Shown one piece after another: positions 53,656-64,000 of a stretch of 64,000 nt of DNA. Under the pieces are notes generated by a model, which was given only the letters and a program-made list of their open reading frames with translations, ran no database searches and had not been told where the DNA came from. The stretch covers positions 124,001 through 188,000 of the forward strand of contig JAGFMI010000023.1 of the NCBI GenBank assembly GCA_021030905.1, in the 5' to 3' direction. The stretch is from Pyrenula massariospora. Its lineage: Eukaryota; Ascomycota; Eurotiomycetes; Pyrenulales; Pyrenulaceae. The first letter of the stretch is position 1, and each line of letters begins with the position of its first letter. A program made the position numbers and the translations under genes.

Positions 53656-54609
53656 ATGCCGCAAACCAGCCTCCTCAGCTTCTTCGGCACGCGACCAACC
53701 AATACTCTAGAAGCTCTCCCAAGGCTGCCCTGCGATGCCTCAAGAAGACCGGCCGGTTTAAACAACGTCTCACCGCGACATGCTACAAATTTACTATCTC
53801 CTCCTGGAAGCTCTGGCGATATCAATCAGGAGGGCATTGAGAAGCTTGAAAATGCTGATAATATAGTAGCGCAAAGAGATGCTCTTGAAACGCCGCCTTC
53901 AAGTCCTCGGATTGTTACACACTTAGCCTACAGAGATGCTGATGGCCAGCAAAGTGACCAAGAACCCCTTCTACTCGATCATGCCCCGACGACATTAAAG
54001 TCAACTTCTACCGCTGAGACAATTAGAAGAAGTTTCTCTACCCCATCATCCTCCCTTGTCAACGCCGATAATGAACTTTACAACAAAGACCAATACACCA
54101 TTGAGCAGATGGCGCCTCCATACCTATCGCAACTCAAGCTTCTGACTACCTCTCTCCTCCCAATTAAATACTCGGCGGAGTTTTATAAGGAAACCCTGTC
54201 CGATCCTGTCGTTACGTCCCTTACATTCGTGGCACTATACGGAACAAAGCCTGTGGGATGGATAAGATGTCGATTAGAGCCCCAACCTACACCTCCTTTA
54301 AGAGATCGTCACGGGCACAATATCCCACAAAGACAGAGGCAGGCACTTTACATCTCAGTCCTTGCGCTTGCCGCTGCCCATAGGGGAAAAGGATTAGCTA
54401 CTGAACTCCTATCACGGCTTTTTGATTTTGCGATGAAATCAAGTCACAATATCCTCTTTGCATACGCGCATGTCTGGGAAAAGAACGAAGAAGCTCTGAA
54501 TTGGTATGGAAAGAGAGGGTTTAAGCAGCAGGGATGCGTCGCTGAGTATTACAGAAAATTAAGGCCTGGTGGAGCGTGGATTGTCAGAAAAGATTTAATA
54601 GTATCATGA
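53656..54609 (+). CDS. Naa50-like GNAT acetyltransferase with N-terminal PIP box
   Basis: Single exon, 317 aa from the first ATG at 53656. The N-terminus MPQTSLLSFFGTRP contains QTSLLSFF, a perfect match to the PCNA-interacting PIP box (Qxx[LIM]xx[FY][FY]). A disordered Ser/Pro-rich stretch of about 150 residues follows. The GNAT domain occupies the C-terminal half: LKLLTTSLLPIKYSAEFYKETL, VALYGTKPVGWIRCRLE, YISVLALAAAHRGKGLATELLSRLFDFA (acetyl-CoA-binding R-G-K-G-L-A), AYAHVWEKNEEALNWYGKRGFKQQG and EYYRKLRPGGAWIVRKDL. LLPIKYS...FYKE and the YYRKL ending match Naa50/San. Those enzymes acetylate protein N-termini and lysines and support sister-chromatid cohesion in animals. A link to PCNA would place the enzyme at replication forks, as with Eco1, but no Eco1 zinc finger is present. 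Confidence 0.85.
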   Translation: MPQTSLLSFFGTRPTNTLEALPRLPCDASRRPAGLNNVSPRHATNLLSPPGSSGDINQEGIEKLENADNIVAQRDALETPPSSPRIVTHLAYRDADGQQSDQEPLLLDHAPTTLKSTSTAETIRRSFSTPSSSLVNADNELYNKDQYTIEQMAPPYLSQLKLLTTSLLPIKYSAEFYKETLSDPVVTSLTFVALYGTKPVGWIRCRLEPQPTPPLRDRHGHNIPQRQRQALYISVLALAAAHRGKGLATELLSRLFDFAMKSSHNILFAYAHVWEKNEEALNWYGKRGFKQQGCVAEYYRKLRPGGAWIVRKDLIVS

Positions 54610-55897
54610 CTCTACAAAGTGAGCTTGCCACAACAAATGGAGATTTGTGTCGACCGACATAAGCATTACCCCTTTGTTTGGCTGTTTTTCACACAGCGTG
54701 TCATAACCTTGAGGTGTCGTGACGACCGGAACCTTTTCGGCTGCTTTGACTTTCTCGCGTCCTCATGACATGATTTGCTGCTAGCCGAATTGGACACTAT
54801 ACCATTGTGGTGACGTTGACTTCAATATCACCATCGAATAAGTACCTCTATATGAATCGGCCAAGACCGCAATTCTTTGGTCTAAAATTCATTCGAAAGT
54901 ATGACCATCAACTTTATGACTGACTCAATCCTCCGCATGGCAATCAAACAATTTTGATGCCGCAATTCTGCATGACCTGCCTCGACTTCTATCGAGACAC
55001 ATCTTTCGGGGAGAGAAAAGGTGCGAGAAATCCACTTTAATGCGAATCTCTTCTTCGATGTTCAATTGAGCGCTATATGCGACGCCTGCACGTGCCATCA
55101 GCCGCTTCCACACCCATTGAATTTTTGTCAGCGATGTCGACATGAATTATTTTACACGGAATGAGACCGCTCTCGCGCCTTCCATGATCACATTCACACA
55201 AAGAGTTTCGGCAACATTTAGGCTCAAGGCTCCCGAAGCATGCTCTTTTGCCTTGCCGAGTGATGGTATGCAACCTTTTAGAAATGTTTACAATGCAGGT
55301 CCGTTCAAGAGAAAATGTAGAAGCCAAAAGGAAGGATATTGTTGATGTTGGTTACTGCCGTCTTTATATAGCGCCATGTAAGGAAATATGTGGCCATTTT
55401 ACAGGTGCTTTGAGATTATTTGTCAACATTTCAAAGCTGGCCGTGCTGAGGCTTAGACGAACGACCCCTGTGTTCAATTGGATCCAGAACAATTATTCTT
55501 GGACATAAGCAATCCTTCCGCAATACAACAGGCACAAAGCTAACCGATTCACTCTGCTCAGAGCCCGTCATATCAAAATGGCGCTCAACGGGTAAAGTGC
55601 ACGTTGCGACTTGTGTTTTGGACACATGCCCTGAATAATTCTCGGGTCGTTTCACTGGCTGAAAGTTACCTTTGGAGGTGTAACAAGATGGGTGAAAAGT
55701 CTACCGATAGTGTCAAAAACCAACCTGGCAAGCGCATGCCAGACATGTATCTGGGCTTGAGCGTCCTAGCTTGCCTATGACTTCTACGCAAGACAGATGG
55801 AGGATCCAAGCCATTACAAGAAGAAGCTTACAAGAAACAATTTTACGCAATCAATTTTCAAATCTTGGACACGGCTCTTGATGGGGTCTCTTTGAAT
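54610..55897. other. Intergenic
   Basis: No gene is supported in this 1.3-kb stretch. A 67-codon ATG frame at 55142-55345 and frames opposite it have no motif. It probably contains the 3' flanks of both neighbours. Confidence 0.45.
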
Positions 55898-56599
55898 TTA
55901 GTACGTGCCGTGAGGGTGCGGTTTGCTGTATGTATGCTCTGCCTTGTCTGTGTCATTCATGTTATCCATATAGAATATCCACTTCTTGTCAACCCAATCC
56001 CTAAGATCAAGCCCCTCCTGAGGTTGGTCTAGCGTCAGCCCGTTGATGCTGAAATAGCCCGTGTTGCCCTCATCCCACCCCTCCCGCTTAGGAGCCCACC
56101 TTTTCCCCTTTCCGTCCTCTCTGTCTTCAATTTCGCTAGGGCCACGAAAGGTGAATGCATGGATTCCACAATTGGGACAAAAATACCAATGCCCTTTTTG
56201 TTCATTACATTCTTCCATCCTCGCAGGTCAGCAGATACATTGGACGTTGGAAAGCCTATTCATGTCGCCCACACGCAAAAGAGACAAGGCACACTCACGA
56301 TAATCGCTGAGCTCAGACACGTCCGTTGGGGATATAAGTCGGAAATCGTCGGGAGCATGGAACGGACGCACATGAATTAGGCCCATCTAGTCATTAAACA
56401 GTGAGCTTACGGGGATCTGTCAGAGGACCAAGTGACGCACCTTATGGCATGGTGTACAGTTGCAGCGGTAGATCCTCGTGCTGGAATGCGTTCCGGGATC
56501 CTCAGTCACGGGAGGAAAGGTGAGATAGACGGTGTAGGTGATCTTTCTGCAGTGGCAGGAGCCATGGAAGAGGCGCCGCTGCGGCGTAGTGTTGGTCAT
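55898..56599 (-). CDS. GFA-domain protein (CENP-V / glutathione-dependent formaldehyde-activating-like)
   Basis: Exon 1 is 56599-56441 (ATG at 56599) and exon 2 is 56386-56299. Exon 3 begins near 56219 and ends at 55898. Zinc ligands of the GFA fold are visible: GSCHCRKITYTV (first C-x-C), YRCNCTPCHK (CNCxxC), and HWYFCPNCGIHAF (CPNCG). The C-terminal half contains GYFSINGLTLD and a DLRDWVDKKWIFYMDN segment found in fungal members. The family fold binds two zinc ions; most fungal members have unknown substrates. Intron 1 is clean (GTGCGT...GACTAG). For intron 2, the strong donor GTGAGT at 56298 leaves a phase that neither visible acceptor satisfies, so the coding frame shifts by one base. This may be a sequence error, an unusual splice site or a lesion. 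Confidence 0.72.
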
Positions 56600-58395
56600 G
56601 GCTGGGTCTGAGTAAGATGTGAAGAACGGCGTGGATGCCGGGTTGTTGTTAAACGAATGGGCAAGTGCACGACAATGATCCGCGTTGGAGGAGGCGTGGT
56701 ATTTCTAGCTGATGGTAAATCAGGCAACCCATTCTGTGCCTCCTATCTCCCCAATCCTTTTTCCATATTTGTGCTCCACTTGCGGGTTATCGGAGCGGTG
56801 AGCTCTCCTAGCCTCGATCCATGCTCATAGCCTTCAAGCTGTGTAACAGAGATCTTTCGAGTCTCGTAGATACTTGAAAGTTCGTGACTCAGCGTTGCTG
56901 CGTGGGTGCGTTTGCCCAGACAGGTAGTTTGGCGCAAATCCTTTCGGCCTTGGCAAGCAGTTGCGGCGACTTCACCTCGTCCCGCTCGTCCGCTGTCAAA
57001 TATTTCTCCTTCTCCCCGCCTCGGAAAGGATCTCCTTCTATGTCAAAGAGTTCTCCATGCCCCTCCTTGATATGTGCACTGAACTGAAACACGATTGATT
57101 GACCCAAATTTCCTCTCATCTCGTGTGGGAATGCCGGATGTTGGACTTATCCAAGCGAGCTGTCTCGCGGTCCTCTAACTCTCTTCTGACAACCCAACGT
57201 TCAAGATGTTAGGGCAAAGATGTCGCTTGTGCCGCATCGTGTACAACTCAACGACATGTCAAACTGCTGCAACAGACTCTTTAAGAGGTGGCTAGTAGTA
57301 TCCTTCGTAGAGTGGTTGCTATCCCTTACTAGTCGGTAATGGGCCAAGTTTCCGCAGTCCCTATACTTCCGGGTATTTGCGGGGTAGCGGAGGCCCGAAA
57401 GGCCTAAAATTATAGGGGGGATAAGCTTATTATTTAGGGACGGAAGCCTATCGCCAGGGGGAATTCGGATAAGTTGTCTAAAGCTGCGGAAACTTGGCCC
57501 TTTACCGACTAGTAAGGGATAGCAAGATACCACTGCTACTCTAGATTTCTCGAATAGACCGAGAGCTTTCGGTTTCTGCCTTGCCTCCCGAAAATACGAT
57601 CATACCAAGATCCTTGTAACAACCCACACAAGCCATACAAGGCATCCTGCATAGAAAAAGAAGCCATAGAATTTTTTGAGCAGCGACAATTACGTGGGGG
57701 CGAGAATGTGACTATGCCAAAGGAGCGCTCACGGGCTTTTCTTCCATGAAATTGGCAATGAGAAAGCGGACTCCAATCTTGTGCAAGTGAGGACGACAAT
57801 TAGCCGCTATGAAAAGATTTGATTTCATCGCTCCCGAGATCGCTAACATCCTACAGCCATATAGAACGCAATCTCGAGAAAGAAATTCTTGCTTGATTAT
57901 GAGGCGCCAAACGTGCCGTAAGTAGTTGTCACTAGTTCCATTCAGTCTGTTCATCCTCAATATCGGCATCCAGCAAGTAGTCAAATGATACTCTGTGCAG
58001 CTCATAGTCGCTAAATGTTGCAGAAGACATCAAAAGCCTCAAGGCTGAGAGACAAGTGAAGTAAGGGTAAGCTTTTGAAACATCTTAATTGCTTCACGTG
58101 CCAACACCTATCTTGGCACAAGGTCATTTCCCTCTTCTGTCAATTCGCTGCCTTGTTAAACCGCGACCTTCATCCTGACCTGTCACACCTCATTGATCTT
58201 TGAGCACAGCAGCAGTCTTGTCCTCCGATCGTGTCTCAATCACATTCTACTGATGACCTGCTTTCTAGATAGTCCATGAGCATCGTGATATAGTAGGTGA
58301 AGAGCGACTCCTCAAAGCTTCCTTCAGAGCTTGATCAGACTTTCGTATGCGAGAGAACATCTGAAGAAGCCATTAGTCGATTACTGAAAGTCACT
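56600..58395. other. Intergenic with coding-like remnants and an inverted-repeat element
   Basis: The minus-strand frame at 56889-57119 contains a coding-like stretch (ELFDIEGDPFRGGEKEKYLTADERDEVKSPQLLAKAERICAKL), but it starts at a non-ATG codon and I found no complete gene. Frames at 57536-58005 are likewise unassigned. The inverted-repeat element is listed separately. The stretch before 58396 should hold the F-box gene promoter. Confidence 0.4.
57316..57525. mobile_element. MITE-like element with 42-bp terminal inverted repeats
   Basis: The left arm 57316-57357 and the right arm 57484-57525 are inverted copies over 42 bp with about one mismatch (ttgctatcccttactagtcg at the left end). The interior is about 126 bp with no coding potential. 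If the element begins inside the arms, TA dinucleotides lie just outside tcccttactag...ctagtaaggga, compatible with a TA target duplication as in Tc1/mariner-type MITEs. Similarity also extends imperfectly outward (agtggt), so the ends are uncertain. The near-identity of the arms suggests recent activity or conversion. Confidence 0.8.
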
Positions 58396-59469
58396 ATGCA
58401 CTCTGATTTTGATGACGAGTCGCAAGCGACATTCACGACAAGATCAGTACGAGCCAAGGAGGATGGGAAAATCCAAGAGCTAGGGCATCCTGACGATGCG
58501 GCTCAAATAGGGATCAACGAACCTTACAGGAGCAACCTCAGACAGACTGTCAAATCGAGGATCAAATGTCGACCTGAGAAGATGCCTTCCGAAGAGGCTC
58601 GAGAAGCGCTTGTGTCTATGGATTCGAAATACCTTGAGAAGATTGATTTCTTTCCTATCGAATACCACGCATTTTCCCGCCCCCTCAGAAAACGACTCAG
58701 ACCGCGCCGTGGACTTCAACAAATTGTTCGAAATCAGGAGATCCCGAACCGGAAGGTCAAGAGCCAATCGCATCTTCTAAACCTTCCACATGAGGTTCTC
58801 ATTCTGATCTTTGGAAACCTGGATTGGGATTCTATCTTCTCGCTCCTCTCGACAAACACCAATCTCTACAATATCCTCTCAGAGGAAAAACTCTGTGAAT
58901 ACTATGAGAACTGCTTGGAGCGCTGCATTGCTGCTTCGAAGGTACCCCAAGGACCTGGTCAATATCTCTGCTACGATTGCGCTACTGTCCTACCAGACGA
59001 TCATTTTGACATCCCTGAAATTGAAAGCTCCATCTTACCTCGCCAGTGCGTCCCTTGCTCTCTTCGCCGAAGGTCCAAACTCTGGACATCTAGCCGACAA
59101 AAAACTCATGGCACACGCACCTGGATGCTTCACAAGTATTGCGGTGAAGGTGAAGTTTTTGATAAGTATCTTCCTCCGCCTGCCATTCCTATATCTGCTG
59201 GTCCTGGCCGCCTTAGTGAGTCGTGCCAAAAGTGCGCACGTCTCGAGCTGAAGGCAAACGAGATGAGAGTTCAGTGGATAATTGAGCATGGGCTCTTCGC
59301 CAAGGCACAGCCTGCCGCGCAGGAGGCGATTAAAGAAGACATTAGACTGAGTAAAGAGGAGAAGGAGCTTCTGGAAAAGTTGGACGATGTCAGAGAACAG
59401 AGAGCCGTGCAGAGGAGAGCCGCAGAGGAAGTTGGGTCTACGTTGCAGGATGAAGACGGATGCTACTGA
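58396..59469 (+). CDS. F-box domain protein
   Basis: Single exon, 357 aa from the ATG at 58396 (MHSDFDDES); the frame is open further upstream but has no ATG, so a 5' exon is possible. The F-box lies at about residues 127-165: LLNLPHEVLILIFGNLDWDSIFSLLSTNTNLYNILSEEKL. The N-terminus is basic and disordered. The C-terminal half has a Cys-rich patch (GQYLCYDCATVLPDDHFD...RQCVPCSLRRR...ESCQKCARLELK) that may bind zinc. It ends in a predicted coiled coil (EEKELLEKLDDVREQRAVQRRAAEE). F-box proteins recruit substrates to SCF ubiquitin ligases through Skp1. The Cys-rich region after the F-box is common in fungal members of unknown specificity. Confidence 0.8.
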   Translation: MHSDFDDESQATFTTRSVRAKEDGKIQELGHPDDAAQIGINEPYRSNLRQTVKSRIKCRPEKMPSEEAREALVSMDSKYLEKIDFFPIEYHAFSRPLRKRLRPRRGLQQIVRNQEIPNRKVKSQSHLLNLPHEVLILIFGNLDWDSIFSLLSTNTNLYNILSEEKLCEYYENCLERCIAASKVPQGPGQYLCYDCATVLPDDHFDIPEIESSILPRQCVPCSLRRRSKLWTSSRQKTHGTRTWMLHKYCGEGEVFDKYLPPPAIPISAGPGRLSESCQKCARLELKANEMRVQWIIEHGLFAKAQPAAQEAIKEDIRLSKEEKELLEKLDDVREQRAVQRRAAEEVGSTLQDEDGCY

Positions 59470-60208
59470 CACTACGAAGGATATAGTGCGCGCTAGAAGA
59501 GTCAAACCAATCGTATTGGCAGAGAAGATGCTTGTAGCTGAGCCATGGCGACCAGACCACATATTTCAGTATGCGCTGGTACGTTCCAGTCGGTTTTTCA
59601 TGGAGCCAGGGCACGCCAGATAGGCGAAACAGCGCGAGACAAGTACCCGAAAATCGTTTGGAGCAGAGAGTACTCTTGGAATCAACGCGCACCGAGAAGG
59701 TTGCTTTTGGAATCAGCGCCCAGCGAGGAGTGTTCTCTAAAAGTACTCTCAACATTACTTACTCTCTCTCAACCTAAGTAGCTAGCTTTCTGTCTCTAGA
59801 TTATGTACCACGAATAATTAAAGTCTGCTCTCAAAGCCCGCATGATCTATTCTCCTCGTCAATTGGCAGTTGCTTGCCGCCACCTTACCCCATCTGACCC
59901 GTACAACCTGCCCCGAGCGGACATGGAAATTGTCCATCATAGTCGCGTACTGGGCATTTTTGCTCCTCAGCCGTTTGCATGCGGATAGTCGCTGTTGATC
60001 AAACCTCGACGTGAGAACACACGGACATTACATCTCTAGATTCGTACGCATCTCTTAGTAACCTTACTTGGCGCGAGCCAACCCCTTTTTGAACACACGT
60101 GAAAGACATCGACTTCACCATTGCCTAAACCATACCGCTCAACCCTCCTTACAAAATACGTCTAGAGTTGATGGAATCAAATCGCTCACAATCACCACCC
60201 AAGTACCC
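59470..60208. other. Intergenic between convergent genes
   Basis: The stretch lies between the F-box gene (+) and the second dehydrogenase (-). Short frames are unsupported. Confidence 0.45.
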
Positions 60209-61336
60209 TCAAACCATCCCCGCCAACTCCCGCACCTCCGGCACATCCTTCTCCAGCGCCTCCACAATCTCCCTCCACACCCTCGTCTGCAGCGCCCTCC
60301 CCTCCTCCCCCTTCAAAATCTTCGCCTCCCTAAGCCTCTCGTCAGCACATCAAAATCAAACCCTTCTTGGGGCAAAGGCAATAGAAACTTACCCCCTAAA
60401 CCGATCATGCTGCCACAGCCCCCCCAGCCCCTCCCCCCTCCCCGCCTCCACAACCCCACTCACAATACTCCGCGCCCCCTCCTCCGTACTCCTCATCAGC
60501 AACCTTGCCAGCACCTCCTTCCCCACCTCGTCAAAACACCCGTTGTAGTCCCGCGCGATCTCCGAGCGCACGGAGCCCGGGCATACAGCGGAGATGCAGA
60601 CGGCGGGTGTGCCAGTGGGGGAGAGGGAGGCCTCGCGCTCGGCGAGGACGCGCACGGCGTGCTGGAGGAAGAGCTTGGAGAGGTTGTAGGCGCGCACGCC
60701 GTAGCCCTGTTTGGGGGTGTTGAGGGCGTGCAGGAGGTGCGGGGCGGAGGTGTGGGCGGGTTTGAGCTTGGCGAGGTATTGGGAGCCGGAGCCGACGAAT
60801 TCGAGGACGGGCGGCGTTGAGGTGTCGTCGGGGGATGAGGAGGGTTGGGAGCGGAGCTTGGGGAGGAGGAGGAGCGCGAGGAGGGCGGTGGAGAGGGTGT
60901 TGACTTGCAGGGTGCGCTCCCAGCCGTAGGTGGATTTTTCGTGCTTGCGGGCTGCGACGCCGGCGTTGAGGACGACGGCGTCGATGCGGGGGAGGTCGCG
61001 GTTGACGCGTTCCGCGAAGGCTTTGATGCTGGGGTAGGAGAGCATGTCGACTTGCCAGACTTCGATGCGGTCCTTTTCTGCGGTGGGGGAGGCCGGTTTG
61101 AGGGTTTGCCGGGCTAGGATGCGGGATTTGGCTTGTTCGCCTTTGGCGATGCCGCGGCAGGCGAGGATCAATTTGGAGGTGCCGAGAGCGTGAAATTTCG
61201 CAGCGGCTTCGAAACCGAGGCCGACGTTGGCGCCGGTGATGATAACGGTCTTTCCTTTGAAGGAGGTCGTTGGGTTAGCAGGTGGTGTACGGGAGTGATC
61301 GGCCCAGTAGGCGTGGATCCCGCGCAGGTCTTCCAT
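60209..61336 (-). CDS. Short-chain dehydrogenase (retinol dehydrogenase-like)
   Basis: Two exons, 61336-60393 and 60335-60209, phase closing, 356 aa, ATG at 61336. SDR motifs in order: TGANVGLG at about 35-42 (nucleotide binding), ACRGIAKGEQAK (NADP-type basic residue), VDMLSYPSIKAF, LNAGVA, VGSGS (catalytic Ser), and YNLSK (Tyr-x-x-x-Lys). Then comes AVCPGSVRSEIARDY, and a C-terminal extension typical of fungal retinol-dehydrogenase-like SDRs (GLWQHDRFRGLREAKILKGEEGRALQTRVWREIVEALE). That extension crosses the intron and would be truncated without it. The substrate is unknown. It is a different SDR subfamily from the one at 39768-40529. Opposing long frames are shadows. Confidence 0.88.
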
Positions 61337-63008
61337 ACTGTGAGATGGTTGTGTGGTTTTGATTCAATAATTATCGTTTGGAACGTATTCGGCCTTAGAG
61401 ATTATAGCTTATGGCCTTCTTAGGTTTGATTACCAAATATGGAACAAATTAGGAATTAGACACGTGGTAGAATATGCGCTTCAGGACAGAGATGATCGCA
61501 GTAGACAAAGGAAAGCAACAGCAACGAAGGAAAGGTTTTTGAATTAGAGATTAAGCGCCACCAGCTATTCAACAGTTAAGGAAAAGAGATTTGAGGCGCT
61601 TTCTTGCTTCTGGCAGGATTTGGTGATCTTAAAAGAAGACGCGCTCCACCTCGGTCAGCGCCGCGAGTAGTAATCTCCAATGGGCTGAATTTGAGTGCTG
61701 ACATAGTACGCCAACCCCAAGGCGGGGGGCGAATATTTGATGGTCACATGGAGGAGTTTGTATGTCAATGAGCTCGAATTGGAAATGCGTTGATTCCTTT
61801 CCGACAAACTGGGACGTGGTTAAGCTTATCCTCGACCATAGAAAGAGTCTAGAGCTCTGAAAGCTGTCAGAACGCGTAGTAGAGTTCGGATGCTGAGGAT
61901 TCCCACGCAAGCTCGCCTCAGCCGCAAGCTTCCGGCGGCGCGGTCATCGTTCGCTTAGGTCCGGGGAAGGCGCGTCATGCGGACAAGGCGCGAGCTTGGC
62001 CGACTACATCAACCGAAAAAGCAACACCTTTTTATAATTTGTTCTTGCGGGATCGGATGATTCCAAGATGATCACATTATTGCGCATTGATGTAATTCAG
62101 TAATCTCACCTATAGTATCATCCTCGCATTGTTCACCATCATTAGCCCCATCAATCAAGAATGACGGCAAAATTCAAAATGATCCTCCCCAGAAGCGTCC
62201 TGCAAACCACTCACTGCTGCTAGAAATTCTCAATGCAATTAATATCAGATCCAGTACGAGAATGTGATGATCCAAGAACACCAATTTCGGTTCGGTTTTC
62301 GGAAACCTCGTCCTTTTGGACAATATTTGTTGATGTCGTTGTTAACTTCTCCCAACATCTCCATTTCGATGTACGCACTGCTTATCATGGGAACAACTGA
62401 GCACTACGATCTCGAGCGCTCCAATTTCGAACTTTCATGACAGGCAAGATTTTGAAACGACGCTACATTATTGAGAGAATTATCAGAAAATCGAAGAGAG
62501 CATGTGTGTACCATCCTCCGTTGGCAAGTTGGATCACCAGAACCCAGAGACTCTCCTCGCACCGCGGGAGACTGCAACAGGTATGCACGACTTTCCAAAG
62601 ACGACATCAAGATTCCCTTCTGTGTCTGCGAGCGTTAAGTCATATTTCATATGTTTCCTGAATTTTAGGTGATCAGTGAATCGAGTGACTGGGTAACGGG
62701 CCACGGCCCAATGCCAAGACCGCGGATCACCTTTTGCCCCTGACCGCCCGCTCGTTGCCCGGCAACATTCCAATGACAACATCCCGCTCAACGGCCTGTA
62801 CCACTCTTGCAAGCTGAACAAATACTGTCGTTCCATGGTTGTTGGGACCTTTGGGCTGGCAACCAAAATTCGATTACCTCTCCGGTGCATTCATACGTCG
62901 AAAAGCTCCCTATTCCTCCTACACCAATCCGCCTTCCTACTTCCTTCCGCCCACCCGTTCCCAAATCTTGCACAATCACGTTGAGGCTGTCCAATTGCAA
63001 CAGTAGCC
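61337..63008. other. Intergenic, upstream of nimA
   Basis: The 1.7-kb stretch between the dehydrogenase start and the kinase start shows no supported gene. The region 62250-63008 is probably the kinase promoter and 5' leader; a minus-strand frame at 62534-62890 opposite it has no motif. Confidence 0.45.
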
Positions 63009-64000
63009 ATGGCTGTAATCATGGAAAAACCAGAGAAAGAGCTATTTGAGCCTCTCGAAAAGATTGGTATGGTAATTCCCGGATTGCCAGATCCAAAGCT
63101 TACATTTCGTAGGGCATGGATCTTTCGGCATCATTCGCAAAGTGCGGCAGAAGTCTGATGGCAGAGTGCGCAGCTTCGTATACTTATCCTTTTACCGACG
63201 CATACTGACCGCAGTAAAGATACTTGTCCGAAAAGAAATCAGCTATGTGAAGATGTCTGTTAAAGAGCGCGAGCAACTGCAAGCCGAGTTCACAATCCTT
63301 TCCTCCCTCAAGCACCCGAACATTGTCGAATACGTCAAGCGAGAACACCTCAAGCCAACTCAGGAGCTCTACATCTACATGGAATATTGCTCAGGCGGTG
63401 ATCTGGGAGCTGTGATTCGGGGTTTCAAAGCCAAGGGGGAGCACCCGAGTGAAGACTATGTCTGGAAGATATTCAGCCAGTTGATAGAGGCGTTATATCG
63501 ATGTCACACTGGACGTGATGCTCCGCAAGCCGGCAAAGTTGGCCAAGAGACCGCTCTGAAGCCAAAAACCCAATCTGTTATGATCCTACACCGTGATCTC
63601 AAACCTGAAAATAGTCGGTAGTTTCATTCCTCGTTCAGACATACACTGACCGCTGGCAGTCTTTCTTGGGGAGAGACATGCTGTCAAACTTGGAGACTTT
63701 GGCCTCTCCAAACTGATGGGCTCCCTTGATTTTGCTTCTACTTATGTCGGAACGCCTTATTATATGTCGCCCGAAATTTGCAATTCTGAAAGATATACGT
63801 CGCACTCTGATATATGGGCCGTCGGATGCATCATGTATGAGCTTTGCACGAACGAGCCTCCATTCAACGCAAAGACACATCTTCAGCTTATCCATAAGAT
63901 ACGGCAAGGAGCTTTTGCACCTATCCCAGCTTGCTATTCTAGCGAACTCAGGAACGTGATTTCCAGCTGTCTCAACGTCAATCCTCGTCGACGTCCAGAT
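63009..64000 (+). CDS. nimA: NIMA-family cell-cycle kinase, partial (runs off the window)
   Basis: Four exons are visible: 63009-63066, 63113-63165, 63220-63613 and from 63660 to the window end. The N-terminus MAVIMEKPEKELFEPLEKIG enters the kinase fold directly, as in nimA. GHGSFGIIRKV is the glycine-rich loop, and SDGR|ILVRKEISYVKMSVKEREQL carries the catalytic Lys. YIYMEYCSGGDLGAVI is the hinge; ILHRDLKPEN is the catalytic loop. LGDFGLSKLM and STYVGTPYYMSPEI form the activation segment, followed by YTSHSDIWAVGCIMYELC. The extended loop between CHTGRD and VMILHRDL is typical of fungal NIMA. NIMA drives entry into mitosis together with Cdk1 and is destroyed at mitotic exit through C-terminal signals that lie outside this window. 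The third intron has an uncommon donor (GTCGGT). Confidence 0.92.

Noticed and set aside
60068-60820. Plus-strand frame of 250 codons
   Set aside because: Antisense to the second dehydrogenase; non-natural composition and no motif.
62534-62890. Minus-strand frame of 118 codons upstream of nimA
   Set aside because: It lies in the probable nimA promoter, has no domain and starts at a non-ATG codon.

Overview
The window looks like nuclear DNA of a filamentous ascomycete (Pezizomycotina). The reasons are short introns of about 45-70 bp with GT...CTAAC-like...AG signals, protein-coding genes on both strands without operons, two Pth11-class fungal receptors, a NIMA kinase, a DUF1690-type MIC19, and many low-complexity Ser/Pro/Ala tails. 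Most splice models given here were checked by codon phase; exceptions are stated. I cannot name a species.

Layout, left to right. 1-13 kb: exosome subunit RRP43 (-), a gene-poor stretch, a three-exon Cys-rich membrane protein (+), a Pth11-like receptor (-), and a fringe-like glycosyltransferase (-). 13-24 kb: signal peptide peptidase (-) divergent from a PPIL1-type cyclophilin (+), an RBR-type ubiquitin ligase (+), and a ferric reductase (+). 24-27 kb is gene-poor and holds a regular array with a 70-bp period. 27-34 kb: MIC19 (-), a hexokinase (-) with an unusual 5' extension, and a secreted solute-binding-like protein (+). 35-47 kb: a second Pth11-like receptor (+), then two related zincin-like genes in opposite orientation (37.97-39.23 kb + and 45.29-46.79 kb -) that flank a short-chain dehydrogenase, a DUF2434-type membrane protein and a two-RRM protein. 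48-61 kb: a hypothetical protein, ASC-1/TRIP4 (-), an Sgf11-like SAGA factor (-), a Naa50-like acetyltransferase with a PCNA-binding motif (+), a GFA-domain protein (-), a small inverted-repeat element, an F-box protein (+) and a second dehydrogenase (-). The window ends inside a nimA kinase gene (+).

Most genes are unlinked housekeeping functions: RNA decay, ribosome rescue, chromatin, mitochondria, membrane proteolysis, cell cycle. The most unusual content is the zincin pair. Both genes split the HExxH catalytic motif across an intron, and both encode its second half on a 25-nt microexon; one copy has an in-frame stop just after its signal peptide. Other points worth attention are the 70-bp array, the PIP box on the acetyltransferase, the hexokinase leader with a membrane segment but no ATG, and a probable GC-AG intron.
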